From Myxococcus stipitatus (GTDB lineage: Bacteria > Myxococcota > Myxococcia > Myxococcales > Myxococcaceae): a DNA stretch of 64,000 nt. The notes under the pieces were generated by a model. It ran no database searches. It saw only the letters and a program-made list of their open reading frames with translations, and was not told the origin of the DNA. This document shows positions 23,851-34,532 of this stretch, one piece after another. The stretch covers positions 8,628,501 through 8,692,500 of the forward strand of contig NZ_CP147913.1 in NCBI RefSeq assembly GCF_037414475.1, read 5' to 3'. Each line of letters starts with the position of its first letter. Within the stretch, counting starts at the first letter, position 1. The position numbers were made by a program, and so were the translations under genes.

Positions 23851-26800
23851 ATGCACCCGTCAGGTGAGGCCGCATGGCCGGAGTCGCTCCGGCCGCTCTA
23901 TGAGGGAGTCGCCAGCACGCCCGATGCCGAGGCGGTGGCGGCGTCCGTCCAGTGGGCGGAGTCCTTCGCGCAGTGGGTGCGTGGGGCTTCGTTGGAGGAG
24001 CGCAACCTGGCGCAGCTCGCCGCGTGGGCCCGGCTGGCGCAAGGGGAGCGTGGGCTGGCGGAGTTGATGTTCCTGGTGGGCTCGTGTGGCGAGCTGCTCT
24101 GGCCGTATGCCGTGGCGCCTTCGGGTTTGCTGGAGCGTTTGCTGTCGCGGCAGGCGGCGATGCTTTCGGCGCTGCGGGCGGTGGGGGAGATGGAGGTCGC
24201 CACGCGGTTGCTGCGTGAGACCGAGGCCGGCGTGTCGGCGGTGGTCACGCGTTATGTGAAGCGTCATCCGGATTCGCTGGGCGCCCTGGTGGGACGTGTC
24301 CCGTGCACGTTCAACGGGAGTGTCCTGCGCTTCATGGAATCGGTGGAGGTGGACCTCAAGCGGGTGATGGCGTCGGGCGCGAAGGCCATCGGGATGTTGG
24401 AGCAGCTTCGTGCGTTGCTGCCGGCGACGGCGGAGGGGGGACGGGACAAGCTCGCGGAGTTCATCCGAAGCCGTGCATCGCGCATTCCGTGGCAGGAGGC
24501 TTCGGAGATTCTGGCGGAGCGGTTGTTCTCGCTGGCGACGGCCCCCGAGGGCCGCGGTGGGATGCGCGGGTTCCTGGCGTGTTATCCGAACGGGCGCAAG
24601 GAGCCGGAGTGGTGCGAGCGCGCGGGTGTGTTGCTCGCGCGGACATTGGAGGTGGGGGGCTCTCCCGCGGTGGTGGAGAACCTGTGCGAGTTGCTGGGGC
24701 GCTTCGATGCGCCGCCGGTGGATGGCTTGCGCGGAGCGCTGGGGGCGCTGGTCGGGAGCGAGTTCGAGGCATCCTCGGACCTGGGGCCAGCGCGCTTCGT
24801 CGTGGACCACTGCCTGGCGACATTGCGCAAGGGTGAGCCGGGGCTCGTGTTGACCCTGGTGTGGCTGGAGGAGCGATTGTTCCGGGCCTCGGTGCGCAAG
24901 GGGCTCACGGATGCGTTCGAGCGGCGCAAGCGGATCCGGACGAAGTTGGAGCCGTTGGCTCCGGCGTTCGCGCAGCTGTGTTGGTTGGCGGAGGAGTGCG
25001 CGGAGCTGTGGCCTCGGTTGAAGGCGGATGCGCGGCCGGGCATGGATGAGCTGGCGGCGTGGCGCGACGAGGTGGCGGAGCGCGTGGGGCGCAAGCCCAT
25101 GCTCCGCAAGGCGGCCATCGAGTTCTTCCTGTGGTGCGCGCCCGACGCGGCTTCGTCCGAGGCGGAGCTCACGGTGTTGTCGCTGGTGCGCACGGAGACG
25201 GACCGGCGGCAGGTGCGCAAGCTGAAGGACCATCCATCGTCGCGGGTTCGGCTGCGAGTCCGGACGTTGCAGCGCTGGTTCCAGGGGGCGGGGAAGGAAG
25301 GGGCTCCGGTTGCGCCGACGGGCGCGGTGGCGCCCGCGTCCATCACGGAGGCGCTCCGGCATCTGCATGTGACGCGTGCGGTGCCGATGGGTGGCAGGAC
25401 GTGGCTGAAGGACCGCGACCTGGAGGAACTGGCGCTCGGTGCGGTGGCGCGAGTGGAGGCGGACTTCTCGGCGCGTTATCCGGAGCGGTTCCGCGAAGAC
25501 ACGGTGGAGTTGGTCGGGACGCTGCTGGAGGGGCTGCGTGAGGAGATGGGCCGCGTGAAAGCGGACCTGTTCACCTTGCTGGCGCAGGGACAGCCGCCGC
25601 CGTTGGACTTCGAGCTGACGATTCGTCGTGGGAGAGGCGGCGAGCCCGAGGCGGAGCAGGCTTCACCGGAGGGCGAGGTTCAGGCGGCGGACCAGGGTGA
25701 CCTGTTCGGAGCGGCCGCGGTTGCCGAGGCGGGAGAGGTTGTTTCGGCGGAGGATGTTCCCGTTGCGGATGGGCATCTCGGTGAAGGGGACGATGCGCTG
25801 AGTGCGTCGGAGCCTGAGTCGGGTGGAGAGGGGGCTGGCGCGCGTTGGGGCTTTGAGCCAGGAGCCTCGTTGCCGGCAGAGGCGGTCGTGGATGCGCCGC
25901 AAGCGGATGAGTCCTCGCCCGGTGGTGATGCGTGGGTTCGCCTGGATATGGGCTTCTCGTCGGTGACGTCTATCGACGAGGTCCCGACGGACGACACCGC
26001 TTCGGATGCGGCTGCGTCATCGAGTACGGATGATGCGCTGGACCCGAATTCTCCTTCGGGCGTTCGCGATGATGCGGCACGCGGCGTTCCCGATGTCTCC
26101 CTGGGGTTCTCGGGTGTAGCGCTTTCGGATGAGCCTTCGGTTTCCTCCGATGCTGGGACGCCTTCCGACGTGGGCATCCCTGCTGTCTTGGGCAATTCGA
26201 CCGAGCCCGATCTCGAGAGGGGCGAAGTGTCCGCGCCCGTTGATGCGAGTTCTCATTCGATGTCGGAACGTTCGACAGAGCGCAACCCGGGTGGGGGCCA
26301 GCCTTTCACGTCGAGCGACGCTGCGGAGGTGATGCCTCGGTCAGGCGACGAGAGCAGCCCTACGAACCTGGCGTCCTCGACGGAGATCCCCCCGGAGCAC
26401 ATTGAGGGGCAGCCTCATCTCTCTGCGCTGGCGACTGGCCCTGCCGCAGACGTTGTTCCGCATGACGCTGAATCGACGACGCCCGCAGCAGCCGATGGGG
26501 GCCTCCCTTCGAGCACGGAACGAATTGAAGGGCCACCCCAAGCCCTCGCTCTTGCGGACGAGCCCATCGGAGATGTCTTCGCGAGCGGCACGGAAGCGAC
26601 GGTCTCGGCGTCTGACGATGATCGCCTCCCAACTCAAGCCTTCGCTCTTGCGGACGGACCCGTCGGCGATGTCATCGCGAGCGGCACGGAAGCGACCGTT
26701 TCGGCGTCTGACGATGACCGCCCCCCAACTCAAGCCTTCGCTCTTGCGGACGGACCCGTCGGCGATGTCTTCGCGAGCGGCACGGAAGCGACCGTTTCGG

Positions 26801-27900
26801 CGTCTGACGATGACCGCCCCCCAACTCAAGCCTTCGCTCTTGCGGACGGACCCGTCAGCGATGTCTTCGCGAGCGGCACGGAAGCGACCATCTCGGCGTC
26901 TACCGATGAGCGCCTCCCGCCCCAAGGTCTTGCTCTTGCGGCTGGACCCGTCAGCGATGTCATTGCGAGCGGCACGGAAGCGACCGCTTCTGCGTCTGCC
27001 GACGAGCACCTCCCACCCCAAGCCCTCGCTGTTGCGGACGGCCCCGTCGGCGATGTCATTGTGAGCGGCACGGAAGCGACCGTTTCGGCATCTGCCGATG
27101 ATCGCCTCCCAACAGGGACGAAGGGTAGCGACGAACAGCCTCAACTCCTCGCTCCTGTGGATGCCTCTGCTAGCAGCGATGTCCCGCGCGATGCGGCGGA
27201 GGTTCTGCCCACGGCAGCGTCAGTGGACGCAGTTCATCCCACGGCTCCGGAGTCGGCCGTTCAGGATGACGGCGAGGTGCTGCCTCCTCTCCTCGCTCCG
27301 ACGAGCACCTCCGGCGCCGATGCCCGCCTCCCTGACGAAGCCCCACTGGAATCCGTATCCACCCCAGCCCTTCCGCGGAACAAGCGAGGGAAGGGAAGAG
27401 GCTCTCGCCGCCGTGGCTCCGCACACTCCGTCACCGGCACTGAAGTCGCCTTCATCCTCGAAGCGAATGTCGACGGCTTCGTGCACACCGAACGCGTCTC
27501 CCTCGTGCACGTCGTGAAGCTCGAGCAGCGCGGGGAAGGGCAGTGGCTGCCCCACTTCCGCATCGGCCGTGAACACATCGACACGATGCTCTCGCGCACC
27601 GACTCCGCCTTCTGCCTGTTCCTCGTTCCACCCGTCCCTCGCGCTGAGTGCTGGTTGCTCCCCGCTCGACTGGTGCGCGAGCTGATGGAGACTCAGCGCT
27701 CACTCACCACTGTTCCCCGGGACGCCGTCGCACGCGCCGCGCGCTCCCTGTCTCAGTGGTGGCTGGGTGACTTCGCCAGCCTGTGGACCGGAGACACCCG
27801 CGCCTCCCTCCTGGCCCACGTCTCCAGTCACGCCCCGGATGCACCGGACTTCGTCGTCCGGTGGTCGCTCCACTCCGGTGAACGCCCGGGGCGCACGTAG
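23851..27900 (+). CDS. Large unknown protein with internal 32-aa repeats
   Basis: 1349 aa from ATG 23851, 15 bases after the oxidoreductase stop, so probably co-transcribed. Residues 1 to about 590 are mostly helical and contain no motif I recognise. Residues about 600-1190 are acidic, Ser/Ala/Pro-rich and disordered-looking, including six tandem 32-aa repeats (26533-27108). A basic patch (NKRGKGRGSRRRGS) leads into a folded C-terminal domain of ~160 residues (VAFILEANVDGFVHTERVSL, HFRIGREHIDTMLSR, CWLLPARLVRELM). No signal peptide or membrane segment is visible. I do not recognise the protein; the domain order suggests a scaffold linking a helical and a compact domain. It ends 6 bases from the convergent hydrolase gene. 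Confidence 0.8.
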   Translation: MHPSGEAAWPESLRPLYEGVASTPDAEAVAASVQWAESFAQWVRGASLEERNLAQLAAWARLAQGERGLAELMFLVGSCGELLWPYAVAPSGLLERLLSRQAAMLSALRAVGEMEVATRLLRETEAGVSAVVTRYVKRHPDSLGALVGRVPCTFNGSVLRFMESVEVDLKRVMASGAKAIGMLEQLRALLPATAEGGRDKLAEFIRSRASRIPWQEASEILAERLFSLATAPEGRGGMRGFLACYPNGRKEPEWCERAGVLLARTLEVGGSPAVVENLCELLGRFDAPPVDGLRGALGALVGSEFEASSDLGPARFVVDHCLATLRKGEPGLVLTLVWLEERLFRASVRKGLTDAFERRKRIRTKLEPLAPAFAQLCWLAEECAELWPRLKADARPGMDELAAWRDEVAERVGRKPMLRKAAIEFFLWCAPDAASSEAELTVLSLVRTETDRRQVRKLKDHPSSRVRLRVRTLQRWFQGAGKEGAPVAPTGAVAPASITEALRHLHVTRAVPMGGRTWLKDRDLEELALGAVARVEADFSARYPERFREDTVELVGTLLEGLREEMGRVKADLFTLLAQGQPPPLDFELTIRRGRGGEPEAEQASPEGEVQAADQGDLFGAAAVAEAGEVVSAEDVPVADGHLGEGDDALSASEPESGGEGAGARWGFEPGASLPAEAVVDAPQADESSPGGDAWVRLDMGFSSVTSIDEVPTDDTASDAAASSSTDDALDPNSPSGVRDDAARGVPDVSLGFSGVALSDEPSVSSDAGTPSDVGIPAVLGNSTEPDLERGEVSAPVDASSHSMSERSTERNPGGGQPFTSSDAAEVMPRSGDESSPTNLASSTEIPPEHIEGQPHLSALATGPAADVVPHDAESTTPAAADGGLPSSTERIEGPPQALALADEPIGDVFASGTEATVSASDDDRLPTQAFALADGPVGDVIASGTEATVSASDDDRPPTQAFALADGPVGDVFASGTEATVSASDDDRPPTQAFALADGPVSDVFASGTEATISASTDERLPPQGLALAAGPVSDVIASGTEATASASADEHLPPQALAVADGPVGDVIVSGTEATVSASADDRLPTGTKGSDEQPQLLAPVDASASSDVPRDAAEVLPTAASVDAVHPTAPESAVQDDGEVLPPLLAPTSTSGADARLPDEAPLESVSTPALPRNKRGKGRGSRRRGSAHSVTGTEVAFILEANVDGFVHTERVSLVHVVKLEQRGEGQWLPHFRIGREHIDTMLSRTDSAFCLFLVPPVPRAECWLLPARLVRELMETQRSLTTVPRDAVARAARSLSQWWLGDFASLWTGDTRASLLAHVSSHAPDAPDFVVRWSLHSGERPGRT
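26533..27108 (+). repeat. Six tandem 96-bp repeats encoding 32-aa units
   Basis: Units start at 26533, 26629, 26725, 26821, 26917 and 27013, each exactly 96 bases. The protein unit has the form P-[TP]-Q-A-x-A-L-A-D-G-P-V-x-D-V-x-A-S-G-T followed by EATVSAS-[DAT]-D-[DE]-R-[LP]. Units 2 to 4 are nearly identical in DNA, the outer ones more diverged, as expected for recent internal expansion. The frame is kept, so copy number could vary without loss of the protein. Confidence 0.92.
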
Positions 27901-27906
27901 TCCACC

Positions 27907-29298
27907 TCAGGCCGCGAGCTCCAACTCCACCTTCTCCATGTAGCTGGGAACATGGGCACTCCAGCCCCGCGCCTCGACGCGCCGGCGCAGGGCCTCCAGC
28001 GCATCCGGCTCACCGTGAACCAACAAGGTCTGCCTCGGCGGTGAATCAAACCCCTCCATCCAGCGCATCGTCTCCGTCCAGTCCGCGTGCGCCGAGAAGC
28101 CGCTCACCGTGCGAATCTCCGCCTCCACTGGCACGAGCTGCCCATGGATGCGCGCTTCCTTCTCACCATCCAGCAGCCTCCGGCCACGCGAACCCACCGA
28201 CTGATACCCCACGAACAACACCGTGTTGCGTGGGTCCGGAAGCCGGTGCTTCAAGTGATGCAGCACGCGCCCACCCGTCGCCATCCCCGACGCGGAGATG
28301 ATGACCGCGGGCCCCCGCACCGCGTTCAAGGCCTTGCTCTCCCTCGCGGACGTGATGAACCGCGTCCGCTGCGTCGCGAGCGGAGACACCCCTCGCTCCA
28401 CCAGCGACTTCATCACCAGGTCATGCTCCTCCGGGTGCGCCAGATAGACAGGCGTCGCGTCACACGCCATGGGCGAGTCCACGAACACATCCACCACCGG
28501 GATGCGCCCCGCCTCCTCCAGGTGCCGCAGGTGATAGAGCAGCTCCTGCGTGCGCCCCACCGCGAACGCGGGAATCACCACCACGCCGCCTCTGTCGAAC
28601 GCGCCCTGAATCGCCTCGCACAGCGCATCCATCGGATTCAAGTCGCGATGCTGTCGGTCCCCGTACGTGCTCTCGACCACCAGCGTCGTCGCTGAGTCCA
28701 CACTCTGCGGGTCGCGCAGAATCGGCGCGTTGTACCGCCCCAAATCCCCACTGAAGACCACGCGCTGCCGCGTGCTCTTCAAATCGAACACACACACCGC
28801 TGAACCCAGGATGTGCCCCGCGCGATAGAAGGTGAGGGTGATGCCCGGGACAATCTCCTTCGGCCGCCCATACCCGAAGGTCTCCATCATCCCCACCGCG
28901 CGCTCCGCGTCCGCCACCGTGTAGAGCGGCAGCGCGGGGTGATGCTTGGAATAGCCCTCCTTGTTCGCGTAGCGGGCTTCCTCCTCCTGCAGGTGCGCGG
29001 AGTCCGGCAACAGCAGCGCCGTCAAATCGCGCGTGCCGGCCGTGGTGTAGATGGGACCGTCGAAGCCATCCCGAATCACCCGGGGAAGGCCGCCCGTATG
29101 GTCGATATGCGCGTGCGTCAGGACAATCGCGTCGACGTCTCGAGCGGGCAGGGGCAGGGGCTGCCAGTTGCGCTGGCGCAGCTCCTTCTGTCCCTGGAAG
29201 AGCCCACAATCCACGAGCACCTGCTGACCATCATGCTCGAGGAGGAACTTCGAACCCGTGACAGTGCCAGCGGCGCCAAGGAATTGAAGGGTGGCCAT
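27907..29298 (-). CDS. Metallo-beta-lactamase/beta-CASP hydrolase (RNA-processing type)
   Basis: 463 aa. The metal-binding THAHIDHTGG is at residues 61-70 (His62, His64, Asp66, His67), with GHILGSAV and SGDLGRY downstream. The beta-CASP insertion and the RMMBL-type C-terminus (VEIRTVSGFSAHADW-like residues EAEIRTVSGFSAHADW, LVHGEPDALEALRRR) are present. This is the architecture of Ysh1/CPSF-73-like and bacterial RNA-maturation nucleases, so an RNA endonuclease or exonuclease is likely. An XRE regulator gene ends 30 bases upstream and is probably co-transcribed. Confidence 0.9.
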   Translation of the reverse strand: MATLQFLGAAGTVTGSKFLLEHDGQQVLVDCGLFQGQKELRQRNWQPLPLPARDVDAIVLTHAHIDHTGGLPRVIRDGFDGPIYTTAGTRDLTALLLPDSAHLQEEEARYANKEGYSKHHPALPLYTVADAERAVGMMETFGYGRPKEIVPGITLTFYRAGHILGSAVCVFDLKSTRQRVVFSGDLGRYNAPILRDPQSVDSATTLVVESTYGDRQHRDLNPMDALCEAIQGAFDRGGVVVIPAFAVGRTQELLYHLRHLEEAGRIPVVDVFVDSPMACDATPVYLAHPEEHDLVMKSLVERGVSPLATQRTRFITSARESKALNAVRGPAVIISASGMATGGRVLHHLKHRLPDPRNTVLFVGYQSVGSRGRRLLDGEKEARIHGQLVPVEAEIRTVSGFSAHADWTETMRWMEGFDSPPRQTLLVHGEPDALEALRRRVEARGWSAHVPSYMEKVELELAA

Positions 29299-29328
29299 GC
29301 GCCCAGCGTAGCCGGGCCCCTGGGTGAT

Positions 29329-29577
29329 TCAGTCACTCATCTCAGGCAAGTCCGGCAGCGTGTCCGGGTCCAGCTTGAGGATGACGCACAGCCGCGTCAG
29401 CGTGGAGATGGTGGGGACCATCACCCCGCGCTCCACCCGGGCGAGGACCTCCACGGGCATCTCCAGACGCTCGGCGACCTCTTCCATCCCGAGCCCCGCC
29501 TGCTGGCGGGCGGCCTTCAGTGCTGCCCCGAGCACCTCGGCCCTTTCCGCGCGACTCGTCTTCATGGTCCCGAGCAT
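29329..29577 (-). CDS. Small XRE-family helix-turn-helix regulator
   Basis: 82 aa from ATG 29577 (ATG 29565 also possible). The HTH spans residues about 17-72: LKAARQQAGLGMEEVAERLE, PVEVLARVERGVMVPTISTL, LCVILKLDPDTL. An open frame extends to 29757 but its upstream part is Pro-rich and not protein-like. It precedes the beta-CASP hydrolase on the same strand. Autoregulation and control of that gene are likely but inferred. Confidence 0.75.
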   Translation of the reverse strand: MLGTMKTSRAERAEVLGAALKAARQQAGLGMEEVAERLEMPVEVLARVERGVMVPTISTLTRLCVILKLDPDTLPDLPEMSD

Positions 29578-29853
29578 GACGCCATCCGGCCCGCTCGTCA
29601 CCCAATTCACCACATGGCCGGGCTCCGACGCATGGCCTCCAACACTGGGGAGGGGCTTGGGTCGGAGGTGGGTGGGGCGGGAGGGCGGCCGCTCGGCGAC
29701 GGGAGGGACACGGGGGACCCTGGAGGTGGGGTGGGCGCCCGGCGGGCCCGTGCGCACGCTGGCCGCCGGAGGCTAGCGGCATTGGCGCCGGACAGGGCCT
29801 GTGTTAGGCCGCCCCTCCCCCTTGGCCTGCCCAGCAGACAGGAGAAGCGAAGA

Positions 29854-30261
29854 ATGGCCCGTCGCCATGTCCGCGTCGTCGGTGCGATGCTCGAGAACGA
29901 GCAGGGACGCTACCTCATCACCCAGCGCCCCCCCACCGCGTCGCTCCCCCTGCTGTGGGAGTTCCCCGGCGGACGTGTGGAGGAGGGCGAAAGCGACCCG
30001 GAGGCCCTCATTCGTGAGATTCGCGAGGAGATGGGCGTCGCCGTGGAGGTGCTGGACCAGGCCATGCACACCCGCCACGAGTATCCCACCTATGACATCG
30101 ACTTCCGGGTGTTCCGCTGCCGTCTGGCGGAGGCGGAGCACCACATCCGCCACCTGCGAGTCCATGACCACCGGTGGGTGACGTTGGAGGAGATGTCGCA
30201 GTACCGCTTCCCCGACGCGGATGCCAAGACGCTCGCGAAGCTGCTGGGGCTGGATGGCTGA
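29854..30261 (+). CDS. MutT-type Nudix hydrolase
   Basis: 135 aa from ATG 29854, with AGGAGA 10 bases upstream. A perfect Nudix box (GX5EX7REUXEEXGU) lies at about residues 38-60, beginning GGRVEEGE and ending REIREEMGV. The length and the FPGGRVE lead-in are those of MutT/8-oxo-dGTP diphosphatases, which remove oxidised nucleotides from the precursor pool. Other small (d)NTPs are possible substrates. It is followed without a gap by a lipoprotein gene. Confidence 0.88.
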   Translation: MARRHVRVVGAMLENEQGRYLITQRPPTASLPLLWEFPGGRVEEGESDPEALIREIREEMGVAVEVLDQAMHTRHEYPTYDIDFRVFRCRLAEAEHHIRHLRVHDHRWVTLEEMSQYRFPDADAKTLAKLLGLDG

Positions 30262-30262
30262 C

Positions 30263-31195
30263 ATGGGGCCGCGCCGGGCATGGGTCGTGTTGTTGTGCTG
30301 GGGACTCGTGGCGTGTTCCCGCCCCAAGCCCTTGCCCCCGGAGGCGGAGGTCCAGGATGCCGGGAGCGCACCTCCCGCCCTGGGCATGCCGGGCTGCGCC
30401 GCCTACGGTGTCCCCCGGCAGACGGGCTCGGTGCCTCGGGAGCTGCCGGAGCTTTCGGGCCTGGCCGCCAGCGCCCGCTACCCGGGCGTGTATTGGGCGC
30501 ACAACGACTCGGGCAACGACTTCGAGCTGTTCGCCATCGATGAAACGGGCCGCGTGCGAGCCCGCCTGACGCTCACCGGCGCGCAGCCTCGGGACGTGGA
30601 GGACGTGGCGGTGGGGCCGTGTTCACCAGGTAGCCCCAGCACCTGCGTCTTCCTGGCGGACATCGGCGACAACTTCGAGCTGCGCGACCAGGTGCGGCTG
30701 TTCCGCCTGCCGGAGCCGGACGCCCTGGGGGATGTCTCGGTGCGAGTGGAGGAGCTGCCCTTCAAGTACCCGGACGAGGCCCACGACGCGGAGGCGCTGG
30801 TGGCGGACCCTCGCTCCGGACGGCTGGCGGTCATCACCAAGACGCGCCGCTCGCTGGGGGATGTGTACGCGCTGGACGGGCTTGCGCCAGGGGTCGTCAT
30901 CCAGGCGACGAAGCTGGGCACCCTGGTCGCGCCTGGGGGCGTGGACCGCGTCACCACGGCCGCGTCGCTCCACCCGTCGGGTGAGCGGATGTTGGTGCGC
31001 ACCTACTCCCGGGTGTGGGAGCTGCGGCAGCCGGGCTCGGAGAACCTGGAGTCGCTCTTGCGGGGCTCGCTCGTCGAGGTGCCAGGCGCCAGCCAGGCTC
31101 AGGCGGAGGCCGTGTCCTATCTCCCCGAGGGTGAAGGGTATCTGCTGGGCACGGAGTTCAGCGGCCAACCCTTGTGGCACGTCGGGTGTCGCTGA
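30263..31195 (+). CDS. Predicted lipoprotein, beta-propeller-like
   Basis: 310 aa from ATG 30263, one base after the mutT stop (ATG 30254 overlaps mutT and is an alternative). Lipobox WVVLLCWGLVAC. The mature part has several blade-like segments: ELSGLAASARYPGVYWAHND, DVEDVAVGPC, VFLADIGDNFELRD, VADPRSGRLAVITKT and GVDRVTTAASLHPSGER. The theme of 'display of a value, then its explanation' recalls esterase-like/phytase-like propellers found in secreted lipoproteins. No catalytic residues are assigned. Confidence 0.75.
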   Translation: MGPRRAWVVLLCWGLVACSRPKPLPPEAEVQDAGSAPPALGMPGCAAYGVPRQTGSVPRELPELSGLAASARYPGVYWAHNDSGNDFELFAIDETGRVRARLTLTGAQPRDVEDVAVGPCSPGSPSTCVFLADIGDNFELRDQVRLFRLPEPDALGDVSVRVEELPFKYPDEAHDAEALVADPRSGRLAVITKTRRSLGDVYALDGLAPGVVIQATKLGTLVAPGGVDRVTTAASLHPSGERMLVRTYSRVWELRQPGSENLESLLRGSLVEVPGASQAQAEAVSYLPEGEGYLLGTEFSGQPLWHVGCR

Positions 31196-31242
31196 TCTCG
31201 CGACTGCTCCGTCACCGGGTGGCGCGAAGGCGGGCCCACGGG

Positions 31243-31271
31243 TTGACGCTCTCTTGTCGGTGAACATCTTT
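31243..31271 (+). promoter_or_regulatory. Candidate promoter for the second ftsH
   Basis: TTGACG (31243-31248), a 17-base spacer, then ATCTTT (31266-31271), about 65 bases ahead of GTG 31336. The -10 is weak; the call rests mainly on the -35 and on position. Confidence 0.33.
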
Positions 31272-31335
31272 CGCCGGTTGAGGGTGACGCCATTCGCGCA
31301 CGGGGCTCGAATGCGCGGGGAGGGGGAGGGCGAGC

Positions 31336-33387
<2,052 letters not shown>

Positions 33388-33431
33388 TGACGGGTGCCCG
33401 GGCGCCTGCCCTCCGGCCAGCCCCGCGCCTC

Positions 33432-33459
33432 CGGGCGCCGCGCATTCCTGCGGCGCCCG
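33432..33459 (+). terminator. GC hairpin after the second ftsH
   Basis: CGGGCGCCGC and GCGGCGCCCG pair perfectly around an 8-base loop, followed by AGGGGCGAAATTATCTT. The tail is only partly T-rich, so this may be a weak terminator or a stabilising 3' end, 45 bases after the stop. Confidence 0.5.
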
Positions 33460-33498
33460 AGGGGCGAAATTATCTTGTGCCGTAAAGGAGGCGTCGCC

Positions 33499-33741
33499 GT
33501 GGAGAACAGGATCGGCAAGAGCTACATGGCTCGCAAGGCCCTCTTCGCCAAGGGGCTCAAGGAGGGGCGGCTGTCGGTTCAGGAAATCGAGGAAGCGCTG
33601 CCGGCGGGGACGCTGACGGCGGCGGAGCGCTGGCTCCTCTACTACTCGCTGCGGGCCGCGCAGGTGGAAATCATTGACGAGGTGACAGGGAGGGTCGACC
33701 ACGGGTTCATGGCCGAGGCCCCCGCGCCCCAGGAGCACTAG
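33499..33741 (+). CDS. Small protein resembling sigma-70 region 1.1
   Basis: 80 aa from GTG 33499, with a strong AAAGGAGG 7 bases upstream that decides the start; the frame is open to 33394 but lacks signals. Residues 13-56 (ALFAKGLKEGRLSVQEIEEA, LPAGTLTAAERWLLYYSLRA, AQVEIIDEV) follow the pattern of sigma-70 region 1.1: helix, 'G-x-L-T-x-x-E-I-x-x-x-L-P', helix, 'I-x-V-x-D-E'. In housekeeping sigma factors this acidic domain blocks free sigma from binding DNA. Here it stands alone, with no other sigma regions. It could bind core RNA polymerase or DNA as a regulator; this is an inference from pattern only. Confidence 0.62.
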   Translation: MENRIGKSYMARKALFAKGLKEGRLSVQEIEEALPAGTLTAAERWLLYYSLRAAQVEIIDEVTGRVDHGFMAEAPAPQEH

Positions 33742-33752
33742 CGCTCCGCGCG

Positions 33753-33780
33753 TTGACAGGCTGTCACGCGCGGTTAGGTT
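33753..33780 (+). promoter_or_regulatory. Candidate sigma-70 promoter for grpE
   Basis: Perfect TTGACA (33753-33758), a 16-base spacer and TAGGTT (33775-33780), in the gap between the sigma-1.1-like gene and grpE. No CIRCE element or sigma-32-like heat-shock promoter is seen nearby. Confidence 0.5.
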
Positions 33781-33840
33781 GCGGCCAGCAGTTCAGGCCC
33801 GCGCGAAAGCGCGTTCATCCACCTCGACTTCAGGTTCGAC

Positions 33841-34488
33841 ATGTCTGGCAATTCGCACTCCGACACCACCCCCGATGTTCAGCAGGCCCAGTCCTCCAAC
33901 GGCGGAGCGGCCCCCGTCCAGGATGGCGGTGCCGCGGGTGCGCGCCCGGAGCAAGCCGAGGCCCGCCCGCCCGTCGACGACGTGGTGTCCGAGGCCGCCG
34001 ACGGGGAGAAGGAGCGCTTGCGCGCGGAGCTGGAGTCCTCGCGCCGCCGGGTGGATGAGCTGGCGCGGGCCTACCAGGCCCTCAACAAGGACCGCGAGGA
34101 GTTCAAGCAGCGGCTGACGCGCGAGCGTGAGCGCATGCTGGACGTCGAGCGCGGCACCGTCGCCGTGGCGCTCCTGGAGGCCATCGACGAGTTGGACCGC
34201 GCCCTGGCCATGAGCGGCCAGGACGGCTCGTCGCTGAGCCACGGGGTGCGGATGATTCGCGACTCGCTGCTCGCCAAGGCCCAGGGCATGGGCATCGAGC
34301 GGGTGAAGGTCGTGGGCCTCCCCTATGACCCCAACGTGGCCGAGGCCACGGACATGGAAATCACCCCTTCTCCGGATGACGACCAGAAGGTGGTGGAGGA
34401 GTTCCGGGCGGCCTACCGCATGAAGGACCGCGTCATCCGTCCGGCGCGCGTGAAGGTGGCCAAGTACGTGGCCCCCGCGAATGCGTGA
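33841..34488 (+). CDS. grpE: Nucleotide exchange factor GrpE
   Basis: 215 aa. A disordered N-terminus (about 1-55) is followed by a coiled coil (LRAELESSRRRVDELARAYQ and on to REEFKQRLTRERERM) and the four-helix/beta-wing part: VALLEAIDELDRAL, GVRMIRDSLLAKAQGMGIERV, YDPNVAEATDME. GrpE drives ADP release from DnaK. The C-terminal wing reads EEFRAAYRMKDRVIRPARVKVAK, matching the family's 'GY.l.drvLRpA.V.V'. dnaK/dnaJ are not adjacent. Confidence 0.88.
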   Translation: MSGNSHSDTTPDVQQAQSSNGGAAPVQDGGAAGARPEQAEARPPVDDVVSEAADGEKERLRAELESSRRRVDELARAYQALNKDREEFKQRLTRERERMLDVERGTVAVALLEAIDELDRALAMSGQDGSSLSHGVRMIRDSLLAKAQGMGIERVKVVGLPYDPNVAEATDMEITPSPDDDQKVVEEFRAAYRMKDRVIRPARVKVAKYVAPANA

Positions 34489-34532
34489 CGGCGGGGTTGT
34501 TTGATTAATCCGGAAGACGGCGGCGGCGCGGG

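Noticed and set aside
23860-25368. A 502-codon minus-strand open frame
   Set aside because: Antisense shadow of the 1349-aa protein; Arg/Gln/His-rich with no fold.
26533-27108. 96-bp repeats as CRISPR or satellite DNA
   Set aside because: They are in-frame coding repeats of a single large gene without spacers.
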